Source: Halomonas alkalisoli (GTDB lineage: Bacteria > Pseudomonadota > Gammaproteobacteria > Pseudomonadales > Halomonadaceae). From it: a stretch of 64,000 nt of DNA. The DNA lies in the NCBI RefSeq assembly GCF_021412585.1, contig NZ_JAKCMI010000029.1, positions 122,536-186,535 on the forward strand. Direction: 5' to 3'. Below are positions 52,174 through 63,936 of the stretch, one piece after another (position 1 is the first letter of the stretch; each line of letters opens with the position of its first letter). The notes below the pieces were generated by a model that was given only the letters and a program-made list of their open reading frames with translations, was not told where the DNA came from and did no database searches. A program made the position numbers and the translations under genes.

Positions 52174-53001
52174 TCAGGCGGAAAGCGCCTGGGCGCTGAC
52201 ATGCTGAGGCCGGAAGGTGCGGCCGCGCAGGCGTTCGTTGCCCGGGTCGTTCTCGATCAGCACCTGCAGCACCTCGCGGGCGCGATCGCGCATGTCGAGG
52301 CCCAGGTAGCCTTCCACCATCACCGCCAGTGCGTCGCGGGTGGCTTCGGCCTCGGGATAGTTCTCGACCACCCAGCGGCCGCGCTCCACGGCTGCCAGGT
52401 AGGCGCCCTTGCGCAGGTAGAAGTCGGCGACATGGAGTTCGTGCCGCGCCAGCAGGTTGCGCAGGTAGACGATGCGCTGCTCGGCATCCGGTGCGTACTC
52501 GCTGTCGGGATAGCGGCTGACCAGTTCGCGGAAGTCGGTATAGGCGTCCCGCGAGGCACCGAGGTCACGCTTGGAAATGTCGATCAGGCGCAGTCGCTCC
52601 AGGCTGAAGCGCCCGGCCTGCCAGGAGGAGAGCCCGCGCATGTAGAGCGCGTAGTCCGCCTGGGGGTGGGTGGGGTGCAGCCGAATGAAGCGGCTGGCTG
52701 CAGCGCGGGCCGCCTCCCAGTCGTTCGTCTCGTAGTAGGCGTAGATCAACTCCAGCTGCGCCTGTTCGGCATGACGGCCGAAGGGGTAGCGGGTATCGAT
52801 GGCCTCGAGACGAGAGATCGCCGTGGTATGGCGCCCCCGGTCCAGGGCTTCCCGGGCCTCGTCGTAGAGCTCTTGCTCGGCGACGCCGGCGAACTCGTCG
52901 TCGCTCTCGTCGTTCGTGCCTGACCTGCCGGCACAGCCGGTGACCAGGGCGGTGGCCAGCAGCAGGGCGACAAGGCGTGTAGCGGTGGTGGAAACGCGCA
53001 T
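52174..53001 (-). CDS. bamD: Outer membrane assembly lipoprotein BamD
   Basis: 275-residue lipoprotein of the BAM complex, which inserts beta-barrel proteins. Lipobox LVTGC near residue 23 follows a signal peptide; then TPR repeats: ELYDEAREALDRGRHTTAI, RYPFGRHAEQAQLELIYAYY, RFIRLHPTHPQADYALYMRG and RYPDSEYAPDAEQRIVYLRN. These are highly conserved in BamD/YfiO. The ATG at 53001 is used because it follows GAGGATCAGG; one at 53022 is possible. Divergent from rluD, as in many gammaproteobacteria. Confidence 0.93.
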   Translation of the reverse strand: MRVSTTATRLVALLLATALVTGCAGRSGTNDESDDEFAGVAEQELYDEAREALDRGRHTTAISRLEAIDTRYPFGRHAEQAQLELIYAYYETNDWEAARAAASRFIRLHPTHPQADYALYMRGLSSWQAGRFSLERLRLIDISKRDLGASRDAYTDFRELVSRYPDSEYAPDAEQRIVYLRNLLARHELHVADFYLRKGAYLAAVERGRWVVENYPEAEATRDALAVMVEGYLGLDMRDRAREVLQVLIENDPGNERLRGRTFRPQHVSAQALSA

Positions 53002-53121
53002 CCTGATCCTCGTGTCTAACATCCCGTGTCGGCCATGGTAGGATTGGCCGTAACCCGTCCACTATAAAGCACCTTGCGTGAAAACGCAGTCCTCCGGTGC
53101 CTGCCCAGCGATAGCCCCTAT

Positions 53122-54081
53122 ATGCCCCAGATTCTGGAAGCCCAGCAACGAGTGCCCGTTTCCCTTGCCGGAGTCCGCCTGGACCAGGCTGCCGCCGAGC
53201 TCTTTGCCGATCATTCACGCGAACGGCTCAAGGGCTGGATCAAGCAGGGTGCCCTGACGGTCGATGGCCTGGCCGGCAAGCCCAAGGACCGGGTGGCCGG
53301 CGGCGAGTGGCTGCGACTCGTCGCCGAACTCGAGGACGACACGCGCTTCGAGGCCGAGGATATTCCCCTCGCGGTGGTCCACGAAGACGATGAGGTGCTG
53401 GTCATCGACAAGCCGGCGGGGCTGGTGGTCCATCCGGCGGCGGGCAATCCCGACGGCACGCTGCTCAATGCGCTGCTCTATCACTGCCCGGCGCTTGCCA
53501 TGGTCCCCAGGGCGGGCATCGTCCATCGCCTGGACAAGGACACCACCGGGCTGATGGTGGTCGCCAAGACATTGACCGCCCAGACTGCGCTGGTCGACCA
53601 GCTGCAGACGCGAACGGTCTCGCGTGAGTACGATGCCGTGTCGGTGGGGGTGATGACGGCCGGGGGCACCGTGGATGCGCCGATCGGTCGCCACCCCAAG
53701 GATCGCAAGCGCCAGGCGGTCAACGTCAATGGCAAGCCCGCGGTGACACACTATCGGGTGGTGGAGCGGTTTCGCGCCCACACCCATGTACGCTGCCGGC
53801 TCGAGACCGGGCGCACCCATCAGATTCGCGTCCACCTGGCCCATCAGCGTTTTCCCCTGATCGGCGACCCGGTCTATGGCGGCCGCCTCAAGCTGCCGCC
53901 GGGGGCCAGTGACGGGCTCAAGGAGCTGCTGCGAGGGTTTCCCCGCCAGGCGCTGCATGCTCGCAAGTTGGCCTTCGATCATCCCGGCAGCGGTGAACGG
54001 GTCGAGTTTCGTGCCGCCCTGCCCGATGACCTGCTGATGCTGATCGACTATCTCCGCGACGACCGCGAGGCGATGCTATGA
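53122..54081 (+). CDS. rluD: 23S rRNA pseudouridine(1911/1915/1917) synthase RluD
   Basis: 319 residues: S4 RNA-binding domain (LDQAAAELFADHSRERLKGW) and the RluA-type catalytic domain with Asp138 in IVHRLDKDTTGLMV, then RTHQIRVHLAHQRFPLIGDPVYGG (read RTHQIRVHLAH, then PLIGDPVYGG). Divergence from bamD and coupling to pgeF identify RluD rather than RluC. Start MPQILEAQQRVPV at 53122 fits the family; an in-frame ATG lies at 53074. Overlaps pgeF as ATGA. Confidence 0.92.
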   Translation: MPQILEAQQRVPVSLAGVRLDQAAAELFADHSRERLKGWIKQGALTVDGLAGKPKDRVAGGEWLRLVAELEDDTRFEAEDIPLAVVHEDDEVLVIDKPAGLVVHPAAGNPDGTLLNALLYHCPALAMVPRAGIVHRLDKDTTGLMVVAKTLTAQTALVDQLQTRTVSREYDAVSVGVMTAGGTVDAPIGRHPKDRKRQAVNVNGKPAVTHYRVVERFRAHTHVRCRLETGRTHQIRVHLAHQRFPLIGDPVYGGRLKLPPGASDGLKELLRGFPRQALHARKLAFDHPGSGERVEFRAALPDDLLMLIDYLRDDREAML

Positions 54082-54833
54082 GTGATGCCCCCCAGCTGCA
54101 ACCGACCCTGATCGAGCCGGACTGGCCGGCACCCGCGAGTGTCGGTGCCTTCGTTACCACCCGGGAGTCCGGCCCCAGCCAGGGGGACTTTGCCTGTTTC
54201 AACCCGGGTGACAGGGTGGGCGACAACCCCAATCACGTGGCGCTGTGCCGCCGCCTGCTGGCGGACGAGCTCGACAGTGACAGGCCGCTGCTCTGGCTGA
54301 ACCAGGTGCACGGTGCCAGAGTCCAGGCCAGCTACTCCGAGGCGCTGCCCGACGCCGACGCCGCCGTGGCCTTCGATCGAAGCTACGCCTGTGCGGTGCT
54401 CACCGCCGACTGCCTGCCGGTATTCCTCTGCAATCGCCAGGGCACTCGGGTCGGCGTGGCCCATGCGGGCTGGCGCGGGCTGGCTGGCGGCGTGCTGGAA
54501 GCCTCGGTGGCGGCGCTGGGTGTGCCGCCGGAAGAGGTGATGGCCTGGCTTGGCCCGGCGATCTCCAACGCCCAGTTCGAGGTCGGACCCGAAGTGCAGC
54601 AGGCCTTCACCGGAGTCCACTCTGAGACCGAGGCCGCCTTCGATCCGAGCCCCTATCGCCTGGGCCATTTCATGGGCGATCTCTACAAGCTGGCCCGGCT
54701 GCGCCTGGAGCGGCTCGGCGTGTCCCATGTCAGCGGAGGCCACTTCTGTACCGCCTGCGAATCGCGCTTCTACTCCCATCGTCGTGATAACGGCAGGACG
54801 GGACGAATGGCCAGCGTGATCTGGCTAAGGTGA
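54078..54833 (+). CDS. pgeF: PgeF/YfiH multi-copper-type laccase-domain protein
   Basis: 251 residues. Family motifs: LNQVHGARV, the metal/active-site VLTADCLPVFLCN, GVAHAGWRGLAGGVLE and LGPAISNAQFEVG. YfiH/PgeF edits peptidoglycan precursors and its homologues cleave purine nucleosides. Translationally coupled to rluD by a four-base overlap, the same order as in E. coli (bamD, rluD, yfiH, clpB). Confidence 0.9.
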   Translation: MSDAPQLQPTLIEPDWPAPASVGAFVTTRESGPSQGDFACFNPGDRVGDNPNHVALCRRLLADELDSDRPLLWLNQVHGARVQASYSEALPDADAAVAFDRSYACAVLTADCLPVFLCNRQGTRVGVAHAGWRGLAGGVLEASVAALGVPPEEVMAWLGPAISNAQFEVGPEVQQAFTGVHSETEAAFDPSPYRLGHFMGDLYKLARLRLERLGVSHVSGGHFCTACESRFYSHRRDNGRTGRMASVIWLR

Positions 54834-54907
54834 GCTTGGCTTTCAGGCGCCGTTCTCTGGCATAGCCTGACCTGTGTCAACCTGAGCATCCTTTCCCTGG
54901 CGGGCGA

Positions 54908-54936
54908 CTTGAAAGCCGGCCACGCTGACTCCATTG
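54908..54936 (+). promoter_or_regulatory. Sigma-32 (heat-shock) promoter of clpB
   Basis: CTTGAAA (54908-54914) is an exact sigma-32 -35 and CTCCATTG (54929-54936) a near match to CCCCATNT, with a 14-base spacer. It lies about 76 bases upstream of the clpB ATG. Confidence 0.85.
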
Positions 54937-55012
54937 ATACTGTCAAACGCAATATGACAGGGCCAAGCGGCGCGTCCAAGCAGCGCCGCCACCCCGATGG
55001 AGGAGTGATCGA

Positions 55013-57595
<2,583 letters not shown>

Positions 57596-57679
57596 CACAA
57601 AGCGTTACGCAGTTCGCCGACCATGCGGTTGGCAACTGTCTACACTGAATACAGGTTGCGTCCTGTAACCCCCTTGCCC

Positions 57680-57706
57680 GCCCGCCCTTCGCTGGCGGGC
57701 TTTTTT
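57680..57706 (+). terminator. Intrinsic terminator after clpB
   Basis: GCCCGCC (57680-57686) pairs with GGCGGGC (57694-57700), 7-base loop, followed by six T. Confidence 0.9.
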
Positions 57707-57753
57707 ATTCGAAATCTTGCAGAAATTCCCGCTCTGGGCTAGCAAAAGCCGCT

Positions 57754-58135
57754 TGGCGGTTGACACTGCTGCGGCGCTATTGGAATCTTGACCGTTCCTG
57801 ATTTGCGGGCGCGGACTCTGCGGGCAATCCCCCATTACCGCGTGACGGGTAGGCCATGTCGCCTCTACCCGCCGAAGGACTACCGGGACCGGGCCAACCG
57901 CCCGTCCTGGCCAACGCCCCGACGCGGTTAACCGCCGTGAAGGGAACTGATGATTTATGTCGCGAGCGCAGCAATAAATCAGGGTTCCTGAATGAGAGTG
58001 CAGGCCCCAACAGGGCCATTTGCCAGGGTTTGGCATCAGGTGCCGGCGTATCCGGCAGCGACATACCGTCGCACTCGAACCCGTGCCCGTTGAAGGGCGC
58101 GGATCGCACTCGAGACCTCCAGGGGAGAAACACAC
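57754..58135 (+). promoter_or_regulatory. Promoter and long structured leader of ilvI-ilvH
   Basis: A TTGACA at 57757-57762 is a likely -35. The 370 bases that follow are rich in possible stems: GGGTAGGC/GCCTCTACCC (57847-57870), the palindrome GCGGTTAACCGC (57924-57935), TGATTTAT/ATAAATCA (57951-57981), GGCCC/GGGCC, TGCCA/TGGCA and TGCCGG/CCGGCA between 58002 and 58057. A 13-codon frame MIYVASAAINQGS starts at 57950 after GAAGGGA. No stem is followed by a clear T-run. Attenuation or another leader control is possible but unproven. Confidence 0.45.
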
Positions 58136-59860
58136 GTGGAACTGCTTTCCGGCGCGGACATGATCGCCCGATTCCTGCAGGATGAGGGCGTCGAATATAT
58201 TTACGGCTATCCCGGTGGCGCGGCGCTGCACATCTACGATGCGCTGTTCCGCCAGGACAAGGTCAAGCACATCCTTGTGCGCCACGAGCAGGCGGCGACC
58301 CACGCCGCCGACGGCTATGCCCGGGCATCGGGCAAGCCCGGTACGGTGCTGGTGACCTCCGGTCCCGGTGCCACCAATGCCGTGACCGGCATCGCCACCG
58401 CCTACATGGACTCGATACCCATGGTGGTGCTGTGCGGCCAGGTGGCCAGCCATCTGATCGGCGAGGACGCCTTCCAGGAGACCGATATCATCGGTGTGAC
58501 GCGGCCCATCGTGAAGCACAGCTTCACGATCAAGCACCCGTCCGAGATCCCGGAAGTGCTCAAGAAGGCCTACTACCTGGCTTCTACCGGCCGGCCCGGC
58601 CCGGTGGTGGTGGACATTCCCAAGGACATGACCGCCCCTACCGAACGCTACGAGTACGTCTATCCCAAGAAGATCAAGATGCGCTCGTACAACCCGGTTG
58701 CCCGCGGCCATACCGGCCAGATCAAGAAGGCCGTCGAGCTGATGCTCAAGGCCAAGCGGCCGATGTTCTACACCGGCGGCGGTGTGGTCACCGGCCGGGC
58801 CAGCGAGGGGCTCACCGACCTGGTCAAGCGGCTGGGCTATCCCATCACCACCACGCTGATGGGCATCGGCTCCTACCCGCAGAGCGATCGTCAGTGCCTT
58901 GGCTGGCTGGGCATGCACGGCTCCTATGAGTCGAACATGGCCATGCACCATGCCGACCTGATCATCGCCATCGGGGCGCGCTTCGACGACCGGGTCACCA
59001 ACAACACCTCCAAGTTCTGTCCCACCGCCAAGATCATCCATGTGGACATCGACCCCAGCTCGGTCTCCAAGACCGTGCGGGCGGACGTGCCCATCGTCGG
59101 GCCGGCGGGTAGCGTGATCAACGAGATGATCAGCCTGCTGCAGGGCAAGGAGATCGAGCATCCCGAAGCGCTGGGCGAGTGGTGGCAGAAGATCGAAGGC
59201 TGGCGCGAGGAGCGGGCGGGCAAGCTCTACGAACCCTCTCAGTCGGGTGAGGCGCTCAAGCCGCAGGAGGTGATCGAGGCGCTCTGCGAGGTCACGCGTG
59301 GCGAGGCGTACGTGACCACCGACGTGGGGCAGCATCAGATGTTCGCGGCCCAGTACTACAAGTTCGACAAGCCCAATCGTTTCATTACCTCCGGCGGGCT
59401 CGGCACCATGGGCTTCGGCTTCCCGGCGGCCATGGGCATCAAGCAGAACTTCCCGGACGAACAGGTGATCTGCGTCACCGGCGAAGGCAGCTTCCAGATG
59501 ATGATGCAGGAGCTGTCGACCTGTAAGCAGTTCGGCGGCGGCGTGAAGATCGTCAACCTGAACAACGCCTCGCTGGGCATGGTGCGCCAGTGGCAGGACC
59601 TCAACTACAAGTCGCGTCATGCGCACTCCTACATGGAGTCGCTGCCCGACTTCAGCAAGCTGATCGAGGCATATGGCTTCACCGCGCTGCGGGTGGAGAC
59701 GAAGGATGAACTCGGCCCGGCGCTCGAGCGCACCTTCGCCGACAACCATGAGCTGGTGTTCCTCGACGTCATCGTCGACCCGCGCGAGCACGTTTATCCG
59801 ATGCAGGTGCCCCTGGGCTCCATGCGTGACATGCTGCTTTCCAAGACGGAGCGGACCTGA
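58136..59860 (+). CDS. ilvI: Acetohydroxyacid synthase, large subunit
   Basis: First common step of valine, leucine and isoleucine synthesis: joins pyruvate with pyruvate or 2-oxobutyrate. 574 residues, TPP- and FAD-dependent. It begins at GTG (58136) after AGGGGAG. The ylide-forming Glu51 is in VRHEQAATHAADGYARASG, the FAD region holds GLGTMGFG later in the chain, and the TPP/Mg motif reads GEGSFQMM then NNASLGMV. Paired with ilvH, whose ATG overlaps its stop (TGATG). Some annotate this gene as ilvB. Confidence 0.95.
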   Translation: MELLSGADMIARFLQDEGVEYIYGYPGGAALHIYDALFRQDKVKHILVRHEQAATHAADGYARASGKPGTVLVTSGPGATNAVTGIATAYMDSIPMVVLCGQVASHLIGEDAFQETDIIGVTRPIVKHSFTIKHPSEIPEVLKKAYYLASTGRPGPVVVDIPKDMTAPTERYEYVYPKKIKMRSYNPVARGHTGQIKKAVELMLKAKRPMFYTGGGVVTGRASEGLTDLVKRLGYPITTTLMGIGSYPQSDRQCLGWLGMHGSYESNMAMHHADLIIAIGARFDDRVTNNTSKFCPTAKIIHVDIDPSSVSKTVRADVPIVGPAGSVINEMISLLQGKEIEHPEALGEWWQKIEGWREERAGKLYEPSQSGEALKPQEVIEALCEVTRGEAYVTTDVGQHQMFAAQYYKFDKPNRFITSGGLGTMGFGFPAAMGIKQNFPDEQVICVTGEGSFQMMMQELSTCKQFGGGVKIVNLNNASLGMVRQWQDLNYKSRHAHSYMESLPDFSKLIEAYGFTALRVETKDELGPALERTFADNHELVFLDVIVDPREHVYPMQVPLGSMRDMLLSKTERT

Positions 59861-60351
59861 TGCGTCATATCATCTCGATTCTGATGGAAAACGAACCGGG
59901 CGCTCTGTCTCGTGTGGTGGGGCTGTTCTCGCAGCGCAACTTCAACATCGAGACGCTGAACGTGGCGCCCACCGAGGACCCGTCGCTCTCACGGCTGACC
60001 GTGACCACCGTGGGCGACGACCGGGTCATCGAGCAGATCACCAAGCATCTCAACAAGCTGATCGACGTGATCAAGCTGGTCGACCTCACCGAGGGCAACC
60101 ACATCGAGCGCGAGCTGATGCTGGTGAAGGTCAAGGCCCTGGGGGCGGCCCGCGACGAGGTCAAGCGCACGGTGGATATCTTCCGCGCGCAGATTGTCGA
60201 TGTGACGCCGAGCCTCTACACGGTGCAGATCACCGGCGACGCTGGCAAGCTGGATGCCTTCCTCCAGGCCATGGGGCCGGTAGGCATTCTCGAAGTGGCG
60301 CGCACGGGGGTTTCCGGTATTGCCCGCGGGGATAAAGTCCTCAGCCTCTGA
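59860..60351 (+). CDS. ilvH: Acetohydroxyacid synthase, regulatory small subunit
   Basis: 163 residues. N-terminal ACT domain (MRHIISILMENEPGALSRVV; GLFSQRNFNIETLNVAPTED) that binds valine for feedback inhibition, then a second ferredoxin-like domain (LMLVKVKALGAARDEVKR; YTVQITGDAGKLDAFLQ). Coupled to ilvI by a one-base overlap and followed by an intrinsic terminator. Confidence 0.95.
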   Translation: MRHIISILMENEPGALSRVVGLFSQRNFNIETLNVAPTEDPSLSRLTVTTVGDDRVIEQITKHLNKLIDVIKLVDLTEGNHIERELMLVKVKALGAARDEVKRTVDIFRAQIVDVTPSLYTVQITGDAGKLDAFLQAMGPVGILEVARTGVSGIARGDKVLSL

Positions 60352-60374
60352 TTCGTACCGCTTGACGCCTTCCA

Positions 60375-60398
60375 AGCCGCCCTTCGGGGCGGCTTTTT
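60375..60398 (+). terminator. Intrinsic terminator after ilvIH
   Basis: AGCCGCCC (60375-60382) pairs with GGGCGGCT (60387-60394) around TTCG, a very stable tetraloop, then a T-run. The convergent ilvY gene ends 5 bases beyond. Confidence 0.92.
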
Positions 60399-60402
60399 CG
60401 TC

Positions 60403-61290
60403 TCAGCGTTCCACTACCTCGTCCCACAGCGCCTGGATCAGCGGGCTTCTCAGGCGGCGATTGAGCACGCACAGCCCGACGTCGTAGTGGGGCAGCTCCG
60501 GCTTGACCGGCAGCACCCTGACCCGCTCGACGAGCGGGCTGTTGTCGAGCACGATCTTCGGCACCACGCCGACCCCGAAGCCCAGGCCGACCATGCTGAC
60601 GATCGCCTCGTGGCCGGCGACCTGGGCATAGATGCGTGGGACGACGCCCAGGGCCTTGAACCAGGTGTCGCTGTACTCCCGCGACAGACCCGCCTCGGAG
60701 AGGATCATCGGCACGTTCTGCCACTGTGTGGCGGAGGGAGATTCCGGTGTGCCGGGAATCCAGTCGGCCTGGGCGGCGGGGGCGATGAAGACCAGCGGCG
60801 AGCGAGTCAGCGACTTGAAGGCCAGCGGACCGGGCACGCTACGGGGGCGAGGCGTGATCGCCATGTCCTCTTCGCCGTCGAGTACCCGTGACATGGATTC
60901 GGCGGGGTCGCCGGTATGCAGCTTGAGCTCGATTCGCGGGTGGCGCAGGCGAAAATCGCTGAGCAAGTCGTAGAGGAAGCTGTAGCTGGCGGTGACCGAG
61001 CAGTAGATGCTGATCTCGCCGGCGAGTTCGTCGGCATGTCGGCTCAGGGTGTGGCGCAGCACTTCCCACTGCGCCAGGGTGTCCCTGGCGTAGTCCTGGA
61101 AGATCAGGCCCTGGGGGGTCAGGGTCACATGGCGGTTGTCGCGTTCGAACAGCGGTACTTCCAGGTTCTGCTCCAGTTGGCGAATGGTGCGCGAGAGCGT
61201 GGAAGGGCTGACGTGGCAGAGTTCGCTGGCACGGCCGAAGTGCAGCGTCTCGGCAAGGGCGAGAAATTGCTTGAGGGGTCGCATGTCCAT
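60403..61290 (-). CDS. ilvY: LysR-family activator IlvY
   Basis: 295-residue LTTR that, in enterics, activates ilvC when bound to acetolactate or acetohydroxybutyrate. HTH: ETLHFGRASELCHVSPSTLS and RTIRQLEQNLEVPLFERDNR. Effector domain: SYSFLYDLLSDFRLRHPRIELK-type strand (SYSFLYDLLSDFRL) and VGLGFGVGVVPKIVLDNSP. Divergence from ilvC, with an operator-like repeat between them (61322-61347), is the E. coli arrangement and is the main reason for the name. Confidence 0.92.
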   Translation of the reverse strand: MDMRPLKQFLALAETLHFGRASELCHVSPSTLSRTIRQLEQNLEVPLFERDNRHVTLTPQGLIFQDYARDTLAQWEVLRHTLSRHADELAGEISIYCSVTASYSFLYDLLSDFRLRHPRIELKLHTGDPAESMSRVLDGEEDMAITPRPRSVPGPLAFKSLTRSPLVFIAPAAQADWIPGTPESPSATQWQNVPMILSEAGLSREYSDTWFKALGVVPRIYAQVAGHEAIVSMVGLGFGVGVVPKIVLDNSPLVERVRVLPVKPELPHYDVGLCVLNRRLRSPLIQALWDEVVER

Positions 61291-61321
61291 GGTCTGATTA
61301 TTTCATATTTCGGCATGTCGT

Positions 61322-61347
61322 ATTGCAAATATAGCGTTTTACGCAAT
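61322..61347. promoter_or_regulatory. Candidate IlvY operator between ilvY and ilvC
   Basis: ATTGC (61322-61326) and GCAAT (61343-61347) form an inverted repeat with a 16-base AT-rich spacer in the divergent ilvY/ilvC gap. Placement matches the known enteric IlvY sites. Inferred, not proven. Confidence 0.5.
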
Positions 61348-61450
61348 GTCGGTGCTGGCGTAAGGTGGCGGCATCGGATGGCAGGAATCCCAGTGCCGCG
61401 ACAGACGGCGCGGGTGGCCATCAACGCTGACACCTCAAATCTTCGGTTAA

Positions 61451-62485
<1,035 letters not shown>

Positions 62486-62634
62486 GTCTCGGCTCGTCTG
62501 GACCACCTCAAGGGCGCGGACTTCCGCGCCCTTGTCGTATCCGAAGGTAGCCGCGGCACTTTGCGCCTTGGCGACAGCGTGTAGAATGAAGGCATCGCCT
62601 TCGGGCGACTCCATTCTGGCAACGGACGAGACGA

Positions 62635-63513
62635 ATGAGTCAGGATCCCCGCAATACCGAGCATGGCCCTCGCGATGAGGGTGCCGAATCCGGCCCGAGC
62701 GAGCACGAACGGCTCCCCCCTGCCGAGGAAGACCTGGCCGCCGCTTTCGTTCGCGAAACGGAGGTTATCGAAGAATCCATTGAAGACGGCAAGAAGGTGA
62801 GGCGCAGGGGAATCTATCTGCTGCCCAACCTGTTCACGACATCGGCGCTGTTTGCCGGTTTCTTCTCCGTGGTGGCCGGTATCAATGGTGACTTCACTGC
62901 CGCCGCGGTGGCCATCTTCATCGCCATGGTGCTCGATGGCCTGGATGGGCGTGTCGCCCGCATGACCAATACCCAGAGTGCCTTTGGCGCCGAATACGAC
63001 AGCCTTTCCGACATGGTCTCCTTCGGCGTGGCGCCGGCGCTGGTGGCCTTTACCTGGATCCTTCAGGACATCGGCAAGACCGGCTGGGTGGTGGCCTTCC
63101 TCTATGTGGCCTGTGCCGCCTTGCGCCTGGCGCGTTTCAACGTGCAGGTGGGGAGTGTCGACAAGAAGTGGTTCATCGGCCTGCCTAGCCCGTCGGCTGC
63201 CGCCTTCGTGGCGGCAAGTGTCTGGACCTTTCACAGCTTCGATGCCGATGCCGTCGGGTTCAAGCTGCTGATGCTGCTGGTGGTGGCTGCCGCCGGCGTA
63301 TTGATGGTCAGTAATATCCGTTACTACAGCTTCAAGGAGATCGACCTCAAGGGGCCGGTTCCCTTCGTGGTGCTGCTGGCTATCGTGCTGGGCTTCGTGG
63401 TGATTTCGGTGGAGCCTTCGGTGATGCTGCTGCTGCTGTTCGGCGCCTATGTGGCATCCGGTCCCGCCCAGGCGATAATGCGCAAGATGAAGCAGCCCCC
63501 TGCCACGGGCTGA
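62635..63513 (+). CDS. pssA: CDP-diacylglycerol-serine O-phosphatidyltransferase
   Basis: Makes phosphatidylserine, the precursor of phosphatidylethanolamine. 292 residues, type II integral membrane enzyme: an acidic N-terminal tail of about 55 residues, then the CDP-alcohol phosphotransferase signature DGLDGRVARMTNTQ, then GAEYDSLSDMVSFG (D-x2-DG-x2-AR ... G-x3-D-x3-D), and about eight helices. The ilvC-pssA order recurs in Halomonas and Pseudomonas. Terminal stem-loop at 63541. Confidence 0.92.
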   Translation: MSQDPRNTEHGPRDEGAESGPSEHERLPPAEEDLAAAFVRETEVIEESIEDGKKVRRRGIYLLPNLFTTSALFAGFFSVVAGINGDFTAAAVAIFIAMVLDGLDGRVARMTNTQSAFGAEYDSLSDMVSFGVAPALVAFTWILQDIGKTGWVVAFLYVACAALRLARFNVQVGSVDKKWFIGLPSPSAAAFVAASVWTFHSFDADAVGFKLLMLLVVAAAGVLMVSNIRYYSFKEIDLKGPVPFVVLLAIVLGFVVISVEPSVMLLLLFGAYVASGPAQAIMRKMKQPPATG

Positions 63514-63540
63514 AGTCCGGTTTCTCTCTGGCCTGTCGTT

Positions 63541-63567
63541 GCGACGCCCGCCCTGTGCGGGCGTCGC
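63541..63567 (+). terminator. Stem-loop after pssA
   Basis: GCGACGCCCGC (63541-63551) pairs perfectly with GCGGGCGTCGC (63557-63567), 5-base loop. No T-run follows, so it may need Rho or act on RNA stability. Confidence 0.6.
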
Positions 63568-63597
63568 GCTTGAGGTCGGTGCAACGCGCCGGCATGC

Positions 63598-63606
63598 TTA
63601 TCCACA
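63598..63606 (+). promoter_or_regulatory. Consensus DnaA box
   Basis: TTATCCACA is an exact match to the strong DnaA-binding consensus. A weaker inverted copy follows at about 63626-63634 (CTGTGGACG). It lies upstream of the tandem rrn-type promoters, not at a visible origin. Confidence 0.5.
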
Positions 63607-63674
63607 GCCACTCGCCTGAAACCGCCTGTGGACGGGCGTTTCGGGCGGGCGGTGAAATTTTCCGACAAAAGTCC

Positions 63675-63703
63675 TTGCGGCCGCGGCCCCCAGCCCGTAA
63701 AGT
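63675..63703 (+). promoter_or_regulatory. Possible upstream promoter P0 of the rrn-type array
   Basis: TTGCGG (63675-63680), a 17-base spacer and TAAAGT (63698-63703), followed by ACGCATCC. Weaker than the two promoters downstream. Confidence 0.4.
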
Positions 63704-63805
63704 ACGCATCCGCTGCCGGCAACGGGCAAACGTTACCGGCGGTGGAAGTGGAGAAAGTGCTTGTTTCTGTTTGGTTTTTTTCGAATCGGCTAGAGCGATT
63801 CGCGA

Positions 63806-63833
63806 TTGACAGAAGCACCGGAGACGGTAGAAT
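63806..63833 (+). promoter_or_regulatory. Strong rrn-type promoter P1
   Basis: TTGACA (63806-63811), 16-base spacer, TAGAAT (63828-63833). Upstream AT-rich tract (63767-63782) could be an UP element. The GC-rich start region (GCACGCC) is typical of growth-rate-controlled stable-RNA promoters. Confidence 0.75.
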
Positions 63834-63908
63834 GCACGCCACGCTGAAGGCAGCCGGCAAGCGCGGCGCTTCGCATCAGGCTCACCCCGGTGACGGCCGC
63901 GAAGAGAG

Positions 63909-63936
63909 TTGACAAACTCAGCCACTTCAGTAGAAT
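63909..63936 (+). promoter_or_regulatory. Strong rrn-type promoter P2
   Basis: TTGACA (63909-63914), 16-base spacer, TAGAAT (63931-63936), followed by ACGCC. It is the same -35, spacer length and -10 as the promoter 103 bases upstream. No gene begins before the window end, so the transcript is most likely the leader of an rRNA operon just beyond base 64000. Confidence 0.75.

Noticed and set aside
57605..59791. 728-codon minus-strand open frame opposite ilvI
   Set aside because: Same kind of shadow; it also crosses the clpB terminator and the ilv leader and matches no family.
61318..61330. 13-base identity with the catI operator region (TCGTATTGCAAAT, also at 1798-1810)
   Set aside because: The GTTC...GAAC palindrome is not present near ilvC, and the position is explained by the ilvY/ilvC operator. 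Probably chance in AT-rich promoter DNA.
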